A stretch of 64,000 nucleotides of DNA from Annona cherimola (lineage: Eukaryota; Streptophyta; Magnoliopsida; Magnoliales; Annonaceae): contig CM059971.1 of NCBI GenBank assembly GCA_030490835.1, positions 22,747,817 through 22,811,816 of the forward strand, read 5' to 3'. A model generated the notes under the pieces. That model searched no databases, was not told the DNA's origin, and was given only the letters and a program-made list of their open reading frames with translations. Below are positions 25,001 through 37,584 of this stretch, piece after piece. Numbering within the stretch: position 1 is the first letter of the stretch; each line of letters opens with the position of its first letter. The translations under genes were made by a program, and so were the position numbers.

Positions 25001-26389
25001 ATGAAACCCATTATTTGATATTTTTAAACAAGCTGGAAGTTGGGGAGCTTTTCTTCGAGTACTCATCCAGTGCACCTGCCCTAATTTTTCATCATTTTGT
25101 GTTTCTAAGCATGGTATTCTTGTGTATATAGTTTTTATATATTTTGATGATTTTAAAATATTTTATTCGGAAGTTTAAAAATAAAAAAAATAAAGCATTC
25201 GTGCTAGCACATGAGAAATCCTTAATTTTTTTATTTATTTTTAAAATTGTAAATAAAATAGAAGAATGGAAAAATATAGAAATTAAATATATGAAAAAAA
25301 TGATGTTTAGGCCCACATCCAAATTGCAAAATTTTTTAAAAATAAATACGGGGTACTGTACCGAAAGCACTGGATCATTCCATGCTTTTTACGCTTAATT
25401 GAAAATTAGTTGGACGTCAAGCACAACATGGACTAGTAAGATTGATATTACGTGTGCTGGCGCGTGGTCGTGATTTCGAGTTCTGAAGGGACTGAAGTGA
25501 GCAGTATTCTCTACGCAATAAAAAAATTAGGTTGGATTGGGTTTCATGGGTTAGGTTAGGTTAGACGTCACCCATAACATAACTCAATGGGATTGACATT
25601 GTGTAAAGGTATGGTCCTAACTTCGAATTCCTAAGAGAGCAATATTCTCCGCATAATAAAAAAAATTTAAAATTGGGTTGGATTAGGTTTCATGGTTAAG
25701 TTAGATTTAAAGTTTTAGAAATTGGATTAAGATGGGGTAGATTTTAGATGAGGCAAGTTGGAAAATAGATTAGGTTGGAGTCAAGCCCAACTCGAACCCG
25801 GGCAAGGGTTATTTACGTTCTATTTCATTTCTTTGCATTGTAAACCTAGAAACGTTGCAGTGATAAAAAAAAAAAAAAAGTCCTTAAATCCTATGAAATA
25901 TTTATAATATCTTTGCATTTTAAACCCTGTAGGTTTGTGTATGTGTATTTTGAACTCAAAGCAAGTTGGAAATTAGGTTATGAAATGTTTATAATATCCA
26001 ATGAAAGATTTATAGCATCCTATGAAGCAAGTTGTAATGAAGCCCAACTCACTTGAAACCAACCAAGGGTTATTTGCATTCTATTTGATTTTTTTGCATT
26101 TTAAACCTCGAAATCTTGTAATGCTAAAAAACATCGTTAAATCTCATGAAATCTTTATAATATAATATCCTTGAATTTTAAATTCTGCAGGTTTGCATAT
26201 GTGCATTCTGATTTCTGAACCCCCAAGTTTGCCTCATTCTTGCTGATTTAGTAACATGTATATTGACATCTCAAAAAAAAAAAAAAAAAAAAAAAGGAGT
26301 AACGTGTATATTGAAGTCAAGAAACTTAACTTCTTGGAAGGTAGAGAAGTCATTAATTGGAAGGCTTTTTTACAAAAGAAATAAAAGTG
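25001..26389. other. Intergenic with two SINE-like blocks
   Basis: 25410-25530 and 25560-25668 each have a tRNA-type box B-like word (GATTTCGAGTTC, AACTTCGAATTCC), then 'gcagtattctc' or 'gcaatattctc', then an A-run after 'caataa' or 'cataat'. Related words repeat through 26060. An A22 tract lies near 26274-26295. No gene seen. Confidence 0.4.
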
Positions 26390-26641
26390 TTAACTAGAAT
26401 TCGCCGCCATAACTTTGTGAAGATTTACAGATTCCGTTGAGATGTTGGTCACCTGTTTTTGTGTATGAATTCGTGGAAAGAGAACGCTTATCAGCCGTGC
26501 TGAGAGACGAGAAAAGTGCCGAAGAATTTGCATTTGGATCTTGGTAGGCATGTAGCACACGTGTGCCACACGTGTGGGTGCTTTGGCGCCATGAAATCTC
26601 TGCAAATTCTGGAAGAAGCAGAGTAGGCGCTGAATGTCCAT
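26390..26641 (-). other. Unassigned 83-codon open frame in a GC-richer patch
   Basis: The frame starts at an ATG and is basic; no domain was recognised. A second overlapping frame (26491-26685) is equally open, so neither is favoured. The patch also holds three G-box palindromes. It may be a promoter or a gene remnant rather than a gene. Confidence 0.2.
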
Positions 26642-26718
26642 TGGATTGGAAATTTGTTTAAATTCGTTGTAGCCATGATAAACAAATGATTAAAGGGTCG
26701 AGAACATTCACACGTGTG
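26556..26718. promoter_or_regulatory. Three CACACGTGTG palindromes (G-box/ABRE-like)
   Basis: Perfect 10-bp copies at 26556-26565, 26567-26576 and 26709-26718. The CACGTG core is bound by plant bZIP and bHLH factors. No clear target gene is adjacent. Confidence 0.6.
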
Positions 26719-27297
26719 GAGAGATTAGAGTGCATAGCAAGCTGTTGCAGAAGAAAAAGGGGAAACAGAGGTGGTCTAATGGAAAAAGAGCTTGATCTAA
26801 TTAATTTCGCCAAGAAAACAGATAAGAAATGAGTTATCTTAAAAAAATTTGCTGTTGTACGATAGATTCATGGTTTAGATCCTGCAAAAATTGTAAGAAT
26901 TATGATTTTTTTTTTGGAAAGAATTATGATTATTTTGATGCGTCTTGAAGAGGTCTCTGAAAACTGAGTTTCAGAAACTATAATTTTTCATCCGAAAATG
27001 AAATAGTGATTGTCTTCTTCAAATTTTAATCAAACTAAATGAAACGAAGCTGAAATTCAAGATCTCAATGTGATCTCTAACTTTCCCATTTAACATATTC
27101 TGAATTAAAGATATGAAAACATATTTCAAATAATAAAACATAATAATAGTGATGAGGTATTGATTGGATATTGCTATTAATCGATTCAAATTGAAGCAAT
27201 TTGGTTTCAGCACTGCATGCATAAAAACCAATGGAGCAGATTGTGTTGGGATGAAATTAATAACTTCCATGCATGACCATGAGATCAAAGCTTCAAT
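26719..27297. other. Intergenic, no gene seen
   Basis: Short A-rich and T-rich runs, no open frame with a motif. Confidence 0.4.
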
Positions 27298-27688
27298 AAA
27301 GTCAATTATAAGCCTAGATAAATATTTAATTTAAGGTTTCTATGCAAATTTAGGATATGTTTATAAATGGATAAAACTTTAGATGAAAATTGAAAAGAAT
27401 AGAAGTTGTCAAATGGTGTGATATGACAGGGGTAATAATGATATGTAAATAGGATAAAGTTAAAATAGATAAGTTAGTTGTATGGATAATCGTGTAGAAA
27501 TGATTAAAAAATAGGATCGTTGTATAGAAAAATGTGAAAAAATGATTAAAAAATAGGATAGTTGTGGAGAGCGAAAAGTTTTAGATTGAAAAGTTTTAAC
27601 TTGACAATTTTTACTCATTACCAAACACACCTTTAAAGTCAATTATAAGCCTAGATAAATATTTAATTTAAGGTTTCTATGCAAATTT
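27298..27688. repeat. Perfect 54-bp direct repeat flanking a MITE
   Basis: 27298-27351 and 27635-27688 are identical, beginning AAAGTCAATTATAAGCC. They bracket the Harbinger-type element at 27353-27631. Confidence 0.9.
27353..27631 (+). mobile_element. Harbinger-type MITE
   Basis: Starts GGATATGTTTATAAATGG and ends TACCAAACACACC, flanked by TTTA on both sides (27349-27352, 27632-27635). It contains an internal duplication of 'aaatgattaaaaaatagga'. Confidence 0.65.
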
Positions 27689-28047
27689 TGATCTCAGAAA
27701 ACTATGTAAAAAGAATTAAGGCTATCAGCAGAATAAGTTGTATTTTAAATCATAATGATTTGGATTAAAAACCTGTAGAATCATAGTTTACTATAAGAAT
27801 CATAAAAAATTAATGACAAGTAGAGATAAATTAATCCATTATGTTTGGTTTGGAATGCACGAAATTACTGTCATAACTATAGCAGTTGGATCTTCTTGTA
27901 GGACCCATATCAAAAAGGCAGTGCACACTGTTAAAAGTAAAGCGAAAAATAGAATGTATTAAGCATAGCAAGTTTTTTATATCTAATAAGTGATGTAGGG
28001 ATGCTTTATTTTTAGGAATGATTTATATTAAAGATTAAATATAATGT

Positions 28048-28309
28048 TGTATTGAGGAATGAATAAAACTTTTGATAAAAAGTTTTAGAGAGTTAAAGTT
28101 GTCAAGTGATATAATATGATAAGGGTAATGATAATGAATAAAGATGATAAAGTTAAAATAGATAGGTTAGTTATATCAGTAGTTGTGTAAAAATGATTGA
28201 AAAGTAAAGTAATTGTATGGAAAAATGTGAAGAAATAATTAAAAAATAAAGTAGTTATGAAAAGTGAAAAGTTTTAACTTAACATGTTTTACACATTACC
28301 AAACACACC
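28048..28309 (+). mobile_element. Harbinger-type MITE
   Basis: The interior ('gaataaaacttttgata', 'aaagttaaaatagatagg') and the end ACCAAACACACC match the family; the left TIR is decayed. Confidence 0.55.
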
Positions 28310-29531
28310 TTGAACCTTGAAACCATTTTCAAATTTTTGGGAAGTTCAACATACATCTTGGGAAAAGAAATTAAAGGAAGTAAACAAGAATATTAGCTGG
28401 GATTTTATTCATATATAAACTGATGTGAGTCAGATTCTCGATTAAGAACAAAGTACTAAAACGATGCACCACAACTGAAAATGCACTAAACAAATCCAGG
28501 AAAGATGCAACATGCAATGCAACTTAATTCCTATGATAATGCTTACTTTCAAAAAAAAAAAAAATTCCTACGATAATGCTATAAACTATGTCAGATAATT
28601 TGAACTCTTATATGCACTGGCACATGGACTCTTCCATGAATATGTTGTTAGTTAACTAGAAAATTCCTAAATCTATAGAGCTAAATCTCTTAAACACCAC
28701 ATAGATACAGGACATTCCCCTCGACAAACGTGCTTAATATCATTTGCTTAACATCATGCCAGCAGTATGACAATGATCATAAGCAGAGATAATGTTGGAA
28801 CGTACCCACAAGCCCACTGATAGACATTCTCCACTGTATTCTGTTCATGAAGAACATTACTGTTCCAGTCAACCTATTCTGCATTGTCCTACAAAAGCAT
28901 CAAGGTATAAAAAAAATCGGAAAGCTTTTGATGACTACCACAATCATCCTCCAGAAATTTGAAGGCTTTTACCAAGAAATACCCAACAGCATTAAAATTC
29001 AATCCATAAAAAAATCGCCAACAATCCATAAACATTGGTAACAAGTAAGTTTTAATAGAGATCTAATAAAAAACACTTCAGTAGTTTGTTCCACGAGACA
29101 AACAAGGTTCACTGCAAAATAACTTGCATTCTGAGATCAAAGCAAGACATTCACTAGGCTTGCACGTAGTACTGGTATCTGGATGTGTGCAACAAGCCAA
29201 TTTGCTTCCTATGTAATGTTTTTAGTATCTCTGTTCCCTTCCGGATGCCTTAAAGGAATGATCTTTTGGCATCTTATAAATTCACCTTGCAACGCAACTC
29301 TAAATATTGACCATAAAAGAAAAAATTAGATTACAATTGAATCACCATTTCCTCCACGTCAGTTTCTATGGACTATGATAATCATTAAAAGCAATTGTAT
29401 TCATACGAAGTCCCTAGAAAGCATGAAAACAAACTTTGGGAAAGAGATATGAACCATAATGATAGGGTAATGACATCAAATTTCTAATAAATCATTCAAA
29501 GAAATATCATAGAGCAAAGAACAGCCCTTAC
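28310..29531. other. Intergenic or intronic, no gene seen
   Basis: This is downstream of the SAPS exon on its strand. Later exons of that gene would be expected here if the gene were intact, but none of its conserved continuation could be recognised. Confidence 0.4.
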
Positions 29532-29697
29532 CAGATCTGAATCACCAGAAAGAAGAGAATGCCCATCAGCCTTAAGCATTTTTCCAACTAAATCACAATC
29601 ATGGAGGAGATGATCAATAATAGTACTGTTCTTGCTCTCCAAGCATGATACTACAATGTTTTCCACATGATGATGTAAGGAGTTATGGAATGGGCAT
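29532..29697 (-). pseudogene. Isolated exon of a SIT4-phosphatase-associated (SAPS) protein
   Basis: On the minus strand a 166-base exon lies between GTGCAG/A at 29698/29697 and CTG/GTAAGGG at 29532/29531. Its 55 codons include SLHHHVENIVVSCLESKN, then HLLHDCDLVGKML and LLSGDSDL. This matches the conserved helical-repeat core of SAPS-domain regulators of PP6-type phosphatases (NALHHHVE..ILSCLESKN...HLL.ECDL.GK). The reading frame and both splice sites are intact, but no other SAPS exon was recognised in the surrounding kilobases. It is most likely a gene fragment; a real gene with very long introns is the alternative. Confidence 0.75.
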
Positions 29698-30211
29698 CTG
29701 CACGTGAACAGCAACAGAAAATAAACATACAAGGACTAGTATGGTCTCTTCTCGAGCCCGACCTGACCCAAAATTCTGCCTTTCAAATTTCAATATTATC
29801 TTGGCACGAGTTTTGCTCTAGTATGGTCGAACTATAATGCATTGAATTGTCAAAAACAATTATATGACCATGGAGGAAATAACAAAATCGCATAAGAAGG
29901 TATCCACCAATGTCAAAAAGGCAGGAGAATGAAGAGGAGAAAAATCCCGTACTAAATAATAATAAATATTATCCTTGGCGTGACTAATATTGCTTTGGAT
30001 GTCATCGTCTACAGATTGTCGAGCCCTACCTTTCGCCTTCTTTTTCACATGACCCTACTCCCCATCATTTTTTCCGCATTCAATTCAAAGAGAAGCATTT
30101 CCACGCGCAAAAGGAAGCAAAAAGTCGCTCCTCATTTTCGCTCAATCCACTTTGGAAGATTTTTTTTACTTTATTATTATTATTATTATTATTTTGGCAA
30201 AACAAATTTTT
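29698..30211. other. Intergenic, no gene seen
   Basis: A slightly GC-richer stretch at 30000-30150, with (TTA)n at 30171-30193. No motif recognised. Confidence 0.4.
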
Positions 30212-30502
30212 GGGTGTGTTTGTTTGGGATATAAACATGTCAACCAAAACTTTTCAATCTAAAACTTTTCACTCTTCATAACTACTCTATTTTTTAATTA
30301 TTTTTTCACATTTTCCTATACAAACCACCATACTATTCAATCATTTCTACACAACTATCTATACAACTAACCTATCTATTTTAACTTTATTCTCTTTACT
30401 TCTCATCATTACTCCTATTATATCACATCATTTTCTATCAATGTGACAACTTCTATCTCAAAAACTTTTCATCCAAAGTTTTAACCCCAACCAAACACAC
30501 CC
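30212..30502 (-). mobile_element. Harbinger-type MITE, inverted
   Basis: Starts GGGTGTGTTTG and ends CCAAACACACCC, with TTT on each side (30209-30211, 30503-30505). The interior is the reverse complement of the family. This is one of the best-preserved copies. Confidence 0.75.
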
Positions 30503-31743
30503 TTTGTTTCTATGTAATTTTGGTGAAATTTCAGTCGTATCCTATAGGAGCACAAAATTGCAGAACACCTTGTAATGCCTGCACGAACTTACGAAAGCGA
30601 TCCTTCTTTCAAGATTTCACATACGACAATTAAATTACAGGAGTTAATCAATTTATTCTTACTAGGGGCATTTTCTAATTCTACAAAAAATTAACTATTG
30701 TCCATAAAAATTTTAACAGAAAGGATACTCCTGCAATTTCACACATACTATACAGTCTGTCTGTTTTTTTTTTTTTTTTTTTTTTATTTATTTTAACACA
30801 CATGCTACGCAGTTAATATATCCAAAAACCCTTCCAAAATAATATTTAGAATGGAATTTTGGTAGGTAGGTAGGCTGGCTGGCTCCATTCCCATGCCAAG
30901 TGGGTGTATTAGGTGGGAGAGTGTGTGCGTGTGTATTTGCAGTTCTTTGTAGCAACTTTTTGATTATTTCTCATCATGCCATCAAGACACTACGACCGAA
31001 TTGTGGAAATTAAAAATCATAGAACACTTGCCATTAGTGAAATGAAGTGTCCGTCTCAAAAAAATTTCTTTAATGATATTATAAATAATCACCACTTACA
31101 TATGAATGATATTTACTTACCTCGCCTATACGTCAAATTCTTGATTTCTACTTTGCATGTTATTCGTAAATTTTCTCGCATCAATTCCTCTGGGAAACGA
31201 TTTCGAAATTAGAACAGGATATGAACAGGCATGTGATGAGCACTCCTCTCTCCCCTTGAAAACCATCCCCTCGTACATGTCATGTGCCACCAAAAGGGGC
31301 GTGGACTACTAGTGAACTGTTCTCATCCGTTTCCCTTTCTATTCCATGAAACCAAGAAGGATGATGGTGACGACTGTAGCAAACTCTAGTGTCATATATA
31401 GAGAGAGAGAGAGAGAGAGAGAGCGCTAAACTACTGTTTAAGAAAGGAAACCGAATGAACAATTTCCCTCGCTGGCAGGGCTAGCATGTTGAAAGGCGAC
31501 CTCGTATTATTGCCTCTCCAATCTTCTTTGTCATTCCCCCCATTAGAATTCAGATCTAAAACAAAATCTATATGAACGCTCACATCCAAAAGTACCATTG
31601 GCATGAAATCCACGGCCCTTTTATTCCTTCTATCATCCAATTTCCAATCCTTCCTCCGAAGGAAATCATCTAGTATGACTGCTAGCTAGTCCCACAAACG
31701 TTTAAACAATGTTGTGCTCGTTCATGCATTGTTATCAAGAAAA
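30503..31743. other. Intergenic; T22 run and (GA)n
   Basis: T22 at 30764-30785 and (GA)n at 31401-31423. Minor open frames without recognisable motifs. Confidence 0.4.
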
Positions 31744-32150
31744 TGCTGAAATTTTGGATATACATATATGTATAATCATATATACGTTATCATAAATAGT
31801 GACCCAAAATTATTAAAGTCATCTTATAAGGTTTATGAGCCTAAATCATTTAATAAAGTATAAGTTTCTTATGCGTACAAACTCTATTACCTATTTTCTA
31901 ATTTCTATTTTTATGATGGACTAAATTAGAAATATAAAAGACAAGTACGCTATATAAATAATTATGGTCCCAAGTTACACGTTTTAGGATTTTTTTTCCT
32001 AATATCCCACCATTAAAAAAGAGGAGTTACTTTCTCCGAAAAAATCCTATGATATTAATTTGGAAGACTAGAAATCACATATTAAAAAAAAACTATTCCT
32101 ATGAATTCAAGTACACTTCCATTTATGATTAATTTTCTTGGTGATTTAAC
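31744..32150 (+). repeat. Copia solo LTR, related to 4970-5357
   Basis: Begins TGCTGAAATTTTGG and carries 'ctatttataatacg'-type words, 'tacgctatataaata' and 'ttactttctccg', matching the minus-strand LTR at 4970-5357 along its length. It may end TTTAACA near 32150. No pol sequence is next to it. Confidence 0.6.
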
Positions 32151-34131
32151 ATGGAGGATCTTGGAGAGATTATAATTTTAATCAATAAAATTTTTCCAAC
32201 AGAAAAAAGAATCACCAACTAAACAAAAGCAAGTAACGTAATCTCCTGCAAATGTTTGTATCATTTCTCTCCAATGACCCCCAAGGTCACTAAGAGGTGA
32301 AAATGGAGAAGAGTCGTGCCGAGTCAAGGCTAATCCCCCACCTACCCATATATTTGACTTCAATAGGACTCAGATCAAATGGGCAATTTAAGTATAAATG
32401 CTAGTATCATAATTTTACAATTTTGCACACCTATCGAATATAAAGCCACATTTGTACTAAATTTTCAAGTCAACTGCCTCAACCTACTACCCGTTAGTGA
32501 AAGGAGAACACCATTTTTTTCTTTTTTGAGAAACTCTTTTTTTTTTTTTTTTTTTTTGGAGAAACGAAAGGAGAACATCATTAATCATATCAAAATATCA
32601 TCAAATATCGATAGTGTGACAAATTTATTGGAAGTTAAGGAAGCATGAGTCATTGGAACTTTCATTTACAACTTTAACCAGTAATCTAGGTTAAAAATTC
32701 AAGTCAATTTAAACATTTTCGGTGTCCTAAATACTTATTTAGTCTAAAATCTCATTTATAACAAAAATGCAAGTTTAATTATTACAAAATATAATTTAAA
32801 AGATTAAACTCAACAGCAAATCTTCTAAAAAAATTGAAGAAATTGAGGATAATAAAAATGTATTTATAATTTTAAAAAATGAACACGATCTACCTGCCTG
32901 GACTCCATTCTTGCATGTGTTGATATTTTTTCGAAAATGCTAATTTAACCTGGTCGAAAACAGGTTCCACTAGGAGCGAATCATGGGTCAACCCAACCCA
33001 ACCCAACCCAACCCAATTTGCGGCACAACACCAATAGCTGTAGCGTTTACCCCTTCATCTTTTGGCCACAATTCTGGCACGTTCCTCCATACAAATTAAC
33101 CAGGATTAATCTGGCACAAGTTGCAAACAGAAGCTCGGTAAACCAGGTTTACGCCTTCAGGAAACGGTTCATACTAATACCAAATATAAATAAATAAATG
33201 AAATTCTGGATTCAGACAGCTTTGTCGAAAAGCTTCAACAAGACGCACAGCACCATCAACGATAGCTCCAAAAAAGATAAAAGGGAGGGGGGAGAAGTCC
33301 GAACAAACATAGTTTTTAATTTTATATTCTTAAGCCCCACCCACCCAAGGATGTGCACCCAGAAGGAAAATCATTTATGCATAAGGGATGATTGGAATTC
33401 GAACAAGACGATTCACCAAACTCGATTTTAACCCACGTAGGATAGAGGGTCGTTCCAAATATCAGATATTGCCCACCTCCTTTCTCCACTCATATTTTAG
33501 GTTTCCTATAAGATTAGCCATAATGATGTAAACACACAAGCTCACGCTGCACACGCAGCTGTAAATGCAAACACTCGAATGTCCAAGAAGCCCAGGTACA
33601 AGGTCTTCATGCCAACTTCATGGTTATAGAGTATCCCTATCATTACATCTGTGGATAAAGATTTGAATTACCCATGCAAGCACTAAACGAACATAAGTAC
33701 CCCAGATCCAATAACTTCATACCTATTTCATGCTACAGAGTATCCACACCATATTATATACATTTGCAAATATAGAGACTTCAATCACTATCTGATGATA
33801 GTGCTTAAAATATTCCAAACGGGGATTAGAACATGCCACGCCAGCATCCAGAAAGAGGACCTGAAATTTAAGCATGTGTTATAATCGGTTTGTGCACTGC
33901 ACAAACAAAAATATACCGACAAATAAAAAAAAATAACTTTGACAAGCTATAGAACGAAAAACATATTGGGAAAGTGTGAGCGCAATGAAATCCGCTAACA
34001 ACAGCTGAGGACAGGCAAGTAACACCAATTCAAGAACAACATTACTGACATCATCATACCAAATTTTGATGAACTTAAGTGGCGACATGCTGGCAAAACG
34101 CCCAAATTAGATACATGGAATGGAGAGACAT
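32151..34131. other. Intergenic; T-run and (CCAAC)n
   Basis: A T19-type run near 32540 and five to six CCAAC units at 32989-33015. 33830-34131 would be the 3' side of the small ORF below. No other gene seen. Confidence 0.4.
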
Positions 34132-34272
34132 TCAATAGAAGCGAGCTACAGAAATTAATGCAGAAACTAACAAAATCATAGCAATGAAAACGATTGTTCC
34201 AAAACCACAGCAGTTGGATCCTCCGATCATAAAGATGCTGCTGGTAGCCTGGAGGTGCTCTGTCACAGCCAT
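34132..34272 (-). CDS. 46-residue cysteine-containing, single-TM small protein
   Basis: A minus-strand ATG at 34272 in the plant-favoured context ATGGCT opens 46 codons ending at TGA 34132. The product begins MAVTEHLQATSSIF, has GGSNCCGFG in the middle, then about 19 hydrophobic residues (TIVFIAMILLVSALISVA) and ends RFY. This could be a tail-anchored or single-span peptide with a Cys-Cys pair before the membrane. I do not recognise the family. Support is the coherent layout and start context; length alone could arise by chance. An overlapping frame (33995-34285) is longer but lacks such organisation. Confidence 0.45.
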   Translation of the reverse strand: MAVTEHLQATSSIFMIGGSNCCGFGTIVFIAMILLVSALISVARFY

Positions 34273-35639
34273 GATGACAATGCAAAATGCTTAAATGACG
34301 ACATGACTTATATTGTGTAAATCTTGGGTGAAAAGGAGCACCAGAACATCACATCATGAAAAACAAGGATTCTTGCATTCTCCTTCAAATGTTATTAATG
34401 GTAGAGGTCAACAGATTTCCAAATATGACTCGCTTCGTAACAAATACATCTAACCTTCTAATCATGCAAAAGAAATAAGATTCAAGTCCCCGGGAAGGCC
34501 TCAAAAGACCAATCCATAATATCCTCCCAACTGCCATTGTGAAAATTTCTGGCTTAACTAGAAATCAACCAAACCACTTACTTGGATGAAATACATGTGT
34601 TGGAAAACTTTATTGGTGATATTGTGTTCATCTCATATCCTGTGGATAATGAGCCATGATCCAAAACTGGCATGACAATTTGCATGATGCACCAAGAATC
34701 TTCAACTTCTGCATTATATGAAGGTTTAGGGAATGTTTATAAACAAATGTTTAACATATATATATTTATGATGACGACAATCACTTTAATTGGAATCTCA
34801 CATGTTATAAATATTGAAGACCATTTGAAGCTGGATATGGAACTGTTAAAATTTGGAAATAAATGCAAATAAATGCATACTGTGTACATGGGCCGATCTA
34901 GGACTTTTGATGATTAAGGGCAATTTGACAAGAAGGGAATATATTAATATTTAAGTGGGAACAATCATGTCAAACTAAATTGTATTTTGAAGTATTTTTC
35001 AAAATTTTAAGAGAAATTATCAAAATTTTTAAATGTTGTAACCCACAGGGCTCTTCATAGGCCCACCCATGATTATGTAAAAATTTTCAAAATATTTGCT
35101 TTTGGCACCATAAATTATAGATAACTGAATATAATAAACAATTTAGCTATTCAAAAAATTTTTGGGAAATGAAAAAAAATCAACCATTTGCCTGAACCCC
35201 GAACTATACAAAATGCTTGTTTATAATCACTCCCCTTTATGTTTATGATCACGAATTTTCTAGCATATAAGTAAAATCTTTCAATGCTGTATCATAGCTC
35301 ATAAGCCCTTATACGTCTCATCTAATGGTCATAAAGGTCATGCCTGGTTTACTTGCAGCCAATGCCCCATTTTGCAGATTTTTGTTACGAAAATTTTCCT
35401 GCGCCATTAGATCTTGAACTTCCTCAAATAAGATGCCAATCTGTAGCCATTTAATGCATTGATATCTACTTGTTCTCAGTGGCCATATATGTCATGTATG
35501 ACCTGATGCAACTTTCATGGCAAATGAATCTTCAATTCATAATGAACAAAAAAAATTTCATCCATAACAGATCTTTAGTCATCTCTTACACATCTGCAGC
35601 TACAAGGAAATAGAAAATGGGGCTGCTGCTACCAAGTCT
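34273..35639. other. Intergenic, no gene seen
   Basis: Moderately AT-rich unique-looking sequence upstream of the small ORF. No recognisable coding or repeat structure. Confidence 0.4.
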
Positions 35640-35745
35640 TAAATAAAGGCCTTCAGTGTTGGTTGCCGGAGTACATCTCACCCTCTCGGACCCTGCATTG
35701 AGCCTTGTGCGCTGGCCATAATGCACTTTTTTTGTAATTTATACA
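35640..35745 (+). mobile_element. SINE 3' remnant (Au-like)
   Basis: The words GGTTGCCGGAGTACATC, CACCCTCTCGGACCCTGC and GAGCCTTGTGCGCTGG, ending in T7GT, match the 3' part I know for Au-type plant SINEs. The tRNA-like head is not present. Confidence 0.5.
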
Positions 35746-37584
35746 AGGGTGCAGCACCATCATCATTTCAACCATTCAGATAATAATAGTATTGTAAGTT
35801 CATTAATTTTTCCTTAACATATGGAAATCGTCCATCATGAATGCATTGACAGAGCATTAACCAGAGGTGGGTTCCATCAGGAGAAAGAAAAAGTGCTTTA
35901 GAAAAAGAATTTGAGGAGGCAACATGGGTTTTTTAATCCAACTTTTGTCAGTCATAGTTATATTTCAAACTTAAGACTAACACACCTTGTGCACGAGTTA
36001 CATTAAATTTTCATGTCCATCATTGATGGACTATCATGTGGCTGATTTTCAACTTGTAATTTAGGATCCTTTGAAGCTTTGTATCACTTCCATAGAAGTT
36101 TTAGTCTTGTATTTTCAGTATATCATGTTAAGTCTGACCAGCACAATGGTTATAAGGGCTGCTGTGGACATTGCACCCATGAATAAATCTCTAGTTAGCA
36201 TTCCACCCCAAGTAATCTTATTATTGCAAATCTAAATGGTAAAGTTGTAGATAATTTTCTGGTAAATTAACAGCCACCTTACTCACTGGTTGCATCAACT
36301 GTACGCAAGTAGACATTCTAGCAATTGTACATTATTTGGACATGTAATTTAGTAGTCTCTAGGGTGCAATTTGAGTCGGATTTAACTTAAACCCACCACT
36401 CTAACCTGAGTTTATGTTAGGTTGGGATAAGAAAAAGTGAAACTTGGCTTCATAAAAATTGGTCTCAGTCCAAAATCTAGTAGGGTCAACTCGAGTCCTC
36501 ACTGCCAAAATTCTTTTTGAGAACTTCTAAAGTTCTCAAGCTTTCCAACTCGTTACCATCTCCAATGCATTTCTCCCATCACCATATATGGTTAGGGATA
36601 CAGTACATAGCTTTTAGGCTCCAAAATTTCCCTCAAATTTTCTTCATTCACCACTACTTCATCTTTTTTAAAATTTTAAAATTTTCTTTCTTTTCTTTTC
36701 TTCTTCTTTATTGAAATACCCATCTGTATCTGAAGAACACATGCACGATGTGTTTTTCTTAGAAAGGACTTCTGGCTCAAATAATTGCTTGAGCCTTTGT
36801 CATTTTGGTAAACCCATACATTCAAACAAACCATTAAGTAATTCTCTCGGAGTTGGGAAAAAACAATAAGCAAAGTGCATAACTTATACAGAGGCTTTCT
36901 TCTGCTTCTTAGATATTTCTAAGAAAGGAATATTGATTAAAATAGTCATTTGAGCCTTTGTTATTTTGGCAAACCTATACATTCAAACAGACCATTGAGT
37001 CGTTCTCTTGTATTGGAAACAGACCCTTAAGCGTAGTGCATAACTTCTATGATAGCTCTCTTCCATAATTCTACGAAAATAATGCAAGGGGAAAAATACC
37101 TCCTCATTTCCGACAACGTAACTCTTAGCTGTCCATGCTCTTTGGCAATCATACATAAAGTGAAACCAGAAAGCATCCGAAAAACTTGTCTTATGACGCA
37201 GCCAAAAGCACGTCACATTTCATGCAACTTACAAACATACGAACTTGTTTTACAAATTCAAGTCAGCCCAAGTAATTTCCGTGTCACCACAAGACCAAGC
37301 CACTGCGCAGATGCTCAATCAACATATATTTATATATGGAAGGTCGATTACATCTAGAGAGTACGAATCTTGTATTAAAGAAGACGCTTGAACTAAACCA
37401 CAGCAAAGCAACAACAAACAAAGCGACAGTTAACAAGAAATCAGTAAAATTGTATTTGAATCCGATACATAAGAGAGAGAAAGAGAGACGATTGAGAAAT
37501 AAAAAGCGCAAACATTTGCGAATCAGTAAAAAGGCAAATTAAAAGGGTAGAAACTGAAGACCTAGGGATATATATAGGTATAGA
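35746..37584. other. Intergenic; UBL5 3' flank at the right
   Basis: 36355-36500 begins TAGGGTGCAATTTGAGTCGG, like a hAT terminus (compare 17283 and 43503), but no partner end was found. 36740-36880 and 36895-37025 are imperfect direct repeats sharing 'ttgagcctttgt(c/t)attttggc' or 'ttggt' and 'catacattcaaac'. 37500-37584 is the likely 3' UTR of UBL5. Confidence 0.4.

Noticed and set aside
36355..36500. hAT element starting TAGGGTGCAATTTG
   Set aside because: No inverted partner end or 8-bp duplication was found downstream.
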